From: Streptomyces sp. CB01580
GTDB lineage: Bacteria > Actinomycetota > Actinomycetes > Streptomycetales > Streptomycetaceae
Reading direction: 5' to 3'
DNA length: 64,000 nucleotides
NCBI RefSeq assembly: GCF_001905795.1
Contig: NZ_LIXJ01000027.1
Coordinates: 16,198-80,197, forward strand
Both the position numbers and the translations under genes were made by a program. Under the pieces are notes generated by a model, which saw only the letters and a list, made by a program, of their open reading frames with translations, searched no databases and had not been told where the DNA came from. Below are positions 58,491 through 64,000 of this stretch, one piece after another. Positions within the stretch are counted from its first letter, which is position 1, and the number at the start of each line of letters is the position of its first letter.

Positions 58491-58864
58491 TGATCGCCGC
58501 CCTCGACCATGTCCAGCTGGCCGCCCCGGCAGGATCCGAGGACACGCTGCGCGCGTACTACGCGGACGCCCTCGGCATGACCGAGATCCCCAAGCCCCCG
58601 GCCCTCGCCGCCCGCGGCGGCTGCTGGTTCCAGGCGGGCCCGGTCCAGCTCCACATCGGCGTCGAACAGGACTTCCGCCCGGCGAGGAAGGCCCACCCCG
58701 GCCTGCGCGTCACGGACATCGAGGCGTACGCGGCCCGGCTGAAGGAGCACGGCGCGGAAGTGGGCTGGGACGACGAGCTGCCCGGCCACCGGCGCTTCTT
58801 CAGCCACGACCCGGTGGGCAACCGGCTGGAGTTCCTGGAGCCGACAGGACCCGCCGGGCGATGA
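58490..58864 (+). CDS. VOC/glyoxalase-family protein
   Basis: The 124-residue protein has the glyoxalase fold pattern: AALDHVQLAAP with the first metal His, RAYYADALGMTEIP, VQLHIGVE with the second His, and FFSHDPVGNRLEFLEP with the last Glu. Metal-dependent dioxygenase, isomerase or resistance roles all occur in this family, so no substrate can be given. ATG 58490 has GGAG 6 bases upstream and is coupled to tam. Confidence 0.82.
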   Translation: MIAALDHVQLAAPAGSEDTLRAYYADALGMTEIPKPPALAARGGCWFQAGPVQLHIGVEQDFRPARKAHPGLRVTDIEAYAARLKEHGAEVGWDDELPGHRRFFSHDPVGNRLEFLEPTGPAGR

Positions 58865-58952
58865 ACGGGAGGCGGCGGGAGCGCCGCAGCTCCCTCGGCG
58901 CCTTTGGCATGACGTCGATCCGGTGCGTCGCGGCCGACGAACGACCGCGGCG

Positions 58953-58985
58953 CACCGGGCGGCCGGGCCCGCCGGCCGCCCGGTG
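58953..58985. terminator. Bidirectional terminator between VOC and tetR genes
   Basis: A 14-base stem (starting CACCGGGCGGCC, ending GGCCGCCCGGTG) has a 5-base loop and lies directly against the tetR stop codon. Confidence 0.75.
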
Positions 58986-59672
58986 TCAGCTCTTGCGGTG
59001 TCCTACCAGCCGAGGTTTCGACTCCAGGTTCTCCAGCCCGTGCCAGGCCAGGTTCACCAGATGGGCCGCGACCTCCGCCTTCTTCGGCCTGCGGGCGTTG
59101 ACCCACCACTGGCCGGTCAGGGCCACCATGCCGACCAGCGCCTGCGCGTACAGCGGGGCCAGCTTCGGATCGAAGCCGCGGGCCTTGAACTCCAGGCCCA
59201 GGATGTCCTCCACCTGAGTGGCGATGTCACTGATCAGGGACGCGAACGTGCCCGTCGACTGGGCGACGGGGGAGTCCCGGACCAGGATGCGGAAACCGTC
59301 CGTGTACGTCTCGATGTAGTCGAGCAGCGCGAACGCCGCCTGCTCCAGCAGTTCACGCGGGTGCCCCGCCGTCAGCGCGCCCGTCACCATGTCGAGGAGG
59401 CGGCGCATCTCGCGGTCGACCACCACCGCGTACAGCCCCTCCTTGCCGCCGAAGTGCTCGTACACCACCGGCTTCGAGACACCCGCACGGGCCGCGATCT
59501 CCTCCACGGAGGTGCCCTCGAAACCCTTGTCGGCGAACAGGGTGCGACCGATGTCCAACAGTTGTTCGCGGCGTTCCTTGCCGGTCATCCTGACCCGGCG
59601 GGCCCGCCGGGTCAAGGCAGGACGGATGTTCTCGCTGCTGGTGCTGGAGTCGGTGGCCACGTCGTCAATCAT
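58986..59672 (-). CDS. TetR-family regulator coupled to a fatty-acid desaturase
   Basis: The 228-residue protein has a TetR HTH (about 40-90: LFADKGFEGTSVEEIA, then RAGVSKPVVYEHFGGKEGL) and a helical ligand domain. The ATG overlaps the stop of the desaturase gene (ATGA), so it is the second gene of that operon. By location it probably controls the desaturase in response to acyl-CoA or fatty acids, acting at the palindrome near 60722. Some TetR proteins of this type in actinomycetes regulate lipid metabolism. Confidence 0.87.
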   Translation of the reverse strand: MIDDVATDSSTSSENIRPALTRRARRVRMTGKERREQLLDIGRTLFADKGFEGTSVEEIAARAGVSKPVVYEHFGGKEGLYAVVVDREMRRLLDMVTGALTAGHPRELLEQAAFALLDYIETYTDGFRILVRDSPVAQSTGTFASLISDIATQVEDILGLEFKARGFDPKLAPLYAQALVGMVALTGQWWVNARRPKKAEVAAHLVNLAWHGLENLESKPRLVGHRKS

Positions 59673-60670
59673 GCCGCGTCGCCGCACGCGGGGTCGCGGC
59701 GGGACTCGATACGCCGGGACGCGATCCGGGACGCGTTCGGCCAGCGCACGTCCGACGCCCACCCCAGCTTCTCGAACCAGCGGATCAGCCGGGCACTCGA
59801 ATCGATCTGCCCCCGCTCCACGCCGTGCCGCGCGCACGTCGGATCCGCGTGGTGCAGGTTGTGCCACGACTCGCCGCACGACAGCACCGCCAGCCACCAC
59901 ACGTTCCCCGACCGGTCACGGGACCTGAACGGGCGCTTGCCGACCGCATGGCAGATCGAGTTGATCGACCACGTGACATGGTGCAGCAGGGCCACCCGCA
60001 CGAGCGATCCCCAGAAGAAGGCGGTCGCCGCGCCCCACCACGACATCGTCACCAGACCCCCCACCAGCGGCGGAACCGCCAGCGACACGGCCGTGAAGGT
60101 CACGAAGTGGCGGGAGATCCCGCGGATCGCCGGATCCTTGATCAGATCGGGGGCGTACTTCTGCTGCGGCGTCTGCTCCTCGTCGAACATCCAGCCGATG
60201 TGCGCCCACCACAGCCCCTTCAGCAGGGCCGGCAGCGTCTCGCCGTACCGCCACGGCGAATGCGGATCGCCCTCCGCGTCCGAGAAACGGTGATGCTTGC
60301 GGTGATCCGCCACCCACCGCACCAGCGGCCCCTCCACCGCCAGCGAACCCGCCACCGCCAGCGCGATGCGCAACGGACGCCTCGCCCTGAACGAACCATG
60401 CGTGAAATAGCGGTGGAAACCGATCGTGATGCCGTGGCAGCCGATGAAATACATCACCACCAGCAGACCCAGGTCCAGCCAGCTCACCCCCCGGCCCCAG
60501 GCCAACGGCACCGCCGCCGCCAGCGCCAGGAACGGCACCACGATGAACAGCAGAAGCGTGATCTGCTCGATCGACCGTTTGCTGTCCCCGCCCAGCGTGG
60601 CGGACGGAAGGGCCTGATCAACGGCCGACGATGGCTCGGTGTCGTCGATCACAGCGGGGCTGGTGTTCAT
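59669..60670 (-). CDS. Acyl-CoA (delta-9) fatty-acid desaturase
   Basis: The 333-residue membrane protein has the three histidine boxes of stearoyl-CoA-type desaturases: HRYFTH (about 87-92), HRKHH (about 124-128) and HNLHH (about 274-278), plus four membrane helices. It introduces a cis double bond into fatty acyl chains, adjusting membrane fluidity. A C-terminal Arg/Ser repeat (SRIASRRIESRR) precedes the stop. It is cotranscribed with the downstream tetR gene. Confidence 0.9.
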   Translation of the reverse strand: MNTSPAVIDDTEPSSAVDQALPSATLGGDSKRSIEQITLLLFIVVPFLALAAAVPLAWGRGVSWLDLGLLVVMYFIGCHGITIGFHRYFTHGSFRARRPLRIALAVAGSLAVEGPLVRWVADHRKHHRFSDAEGDPHSPWRYGETLPALLKGLWWAHIGWMFDEEQTPQQKYAPDLIKDPAIRGISRHFVTFTAVSLAVPPLVGGLVTMSWWGAATAFFWGSLVRVALLHHVTWSINSICHAVGKRPFRSRDRSGNVWWLAVLSCGESWHNLHHADPTCARHGVERGQIDSSARLIRWFEKLGWASDVRWPNASRIASRRIESRRDPACGDAA

Positions 60671-60721
60671 GGGGGGTCCCCTGGGGATGAGGAGTACGAC
60701 GGACAGTCCCGGCTACGGTTC

Positions 60722-60738
60722 CGTAACCTACGGTTACG
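60722..60738. promoter_or_regulatory. Palindromic operator upstream of the desaturase
   Basis: CGTAACC-TAC-GGTTACG is a perfect 17-base inverted repeat, with an overlapping direct repeat CTACGGTT(C/A)CGTA. It lies 52 bases before the desaturase ATG and is the likely site for the co-encoded TetR protein. Confidence 0.7.
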
Positions 60739-60816
60739 TAAGTATGGCAGCGCGGAGACCCGCCGCACGAGAGCGCGACGACCGTCCGGGTGGGGAAAAC
60801 CCGAACGGGCCGCCAG

Positions 60817-60833
60817 CCATGCCGACGGCATGG
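60817..60833. promoter_or_regulatory. Palindrome upstream of ppc
   Basis: CCATGCCG-A-CGGCATGG is a perfect 17-base inverted repeat 177 bases before the ppc start, in the shared region 60671-61009 that otherwise holds no gene. It may be an operator or part of a 5' leader; no -10/-35 pair could be assigned with confidence. Confidence 0.4.
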
Positions 60834-61009
60834 ACACCTATCCTGGTGGAGTCGGACAGCGCGGTCCGCACTCTGCTTTCCGGGGTGGCCCCAGCACCGC
60901 TGCCGGCCGCGGCCCCGGAGACCCCGTGCCCGCGCGACTCCCGCCGCCACCCTCGTGCGGGAGCCGCAACGCGACGCACCTCCTCATTCACTGCAAGGAG
61001 CCGCACACT

Positions 61010-63739
<2,730 letters not shown>

Positions 63740-63868
63740 CCCCACACCCCGCACCCGGGCCCACGGGGGCGGTTCCGCCAGGGCGACATGACCGCGCGCC
63801 ACGCCGTCGACATCGCGGCATGGAACTACTGCCGCTCCCGGCAACGTTTGGAAAGGATCAGCCACTTC

Positions 63869-64000
63869 ATGGCGTTCACCCGTGCCACCGGGAAGCATCG
63901 TGCCCCCGGCCGACTGACGCGCGGCAGCGCGAGGATCGCCGGCGTCGCGGCGCTGGCCACCACCGGCGTCATCGGAGGCGCCGCATCCCCGGCCCTCGCC
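63869..64000 (+). CDS. Start of a secreted protein (partial)
   Basis: The first 44 codons encode a basic N-terminus (MAFTRATGKHRAPGRLTRGS) and a hydrophobic core ending in PALA, a typical signal peptide. The frame runs off the right edge. AAAGGA lies 10 bases before the ATG. The KHR-rich start resembles that of LysM/transglycosylase-type secreted proteins of Streptomyces, but this cannot be confirmed from the fragment. Confidence 0.65.
   Translation, partial: MAFTRATGKHRAPGRLTRGSARIAGVAALATTGVIGGAASPALA

Overview
The window is chromosomal DNA from a high-GC actinomycete, almost certainly a Streptomyces. Codons end mostly in G or C, GTG starts are frequent, ATGA/GTGA overlaps are common, and marker genes are present: an SsgA-like sporulation protein, XRE/DUF397 regulators, a tricorn-type protease, a galTEK operon and a protein mannosyltransferase. 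From memory, the order of the right half (ppc, desaturase/tetR, tam/tamR, galKET, ispE, ksgA, tatD, rsmI, pmt, PBP) parallels the S. coelicolor core around SCO3127-SCO3157.

Positions 1 to about 18.7 kb look accessory. They hold an ECF sigma/anti-sigma pair divergent from a secreted vanadium-haloperoxidase-like protein, with matching promoter motifs on both strands. They also hold small secreted proteins and lipoproteins, a pentapeptide-repeat protein, remnants of at least four insertion elements (two IS1380-like 5' ends, an IS5-like transposase, an IS630-like 3' end), and a whiJ/abaA-type regulator locus (XRE, DUF397, HTH protein). A four-gene stretch follows (secreted protein, ABC ATPase with a TTA codon, two membrane proteins), then a 5'-truncated methyltransferase and an ATP-binding regulator whose upstream block repeats that of the XRE locus.

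From 18.9 to 31.4 kb come a tricorn protease homologue, a TetR/MMPL exporter pair with two palindromic operators, an SsgA-like protein, an ECF-type nickel/cobalt transporter operon preceded by a Nur-box-like site, and an esterase/SDR pair. From 31.5 to 38.2 kb, all on the minus strand, lie a secreted protein, an EamA transporter with a YbaK-type deacylase, a class B penicillin-binding protein with twin palindromes upstream, and a protein O-mannosyltransferase.

From 38.4 to 45 kb is a plus-strand housekeeping block (rsmI, zinc-ribbon protein, tatD, ksgA, ispE, ABC-F). From 45.3 to 51.4 kb are three tandem, related membrane proteins with Pro/Gly-rich cytoplasmic tails and external PQQ-type beta-propellers. 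The right end holds two LuxR-type response regulators (one lacking the phospho-acceptor Asp), galTEK, tamR/tam with a triple operator, a VOC protein, a coupled tetR/desaturase pair, ppc, and the start of a secreted protein. No tRNA, rRNA, CRISPR array or intact mobile element was seen.
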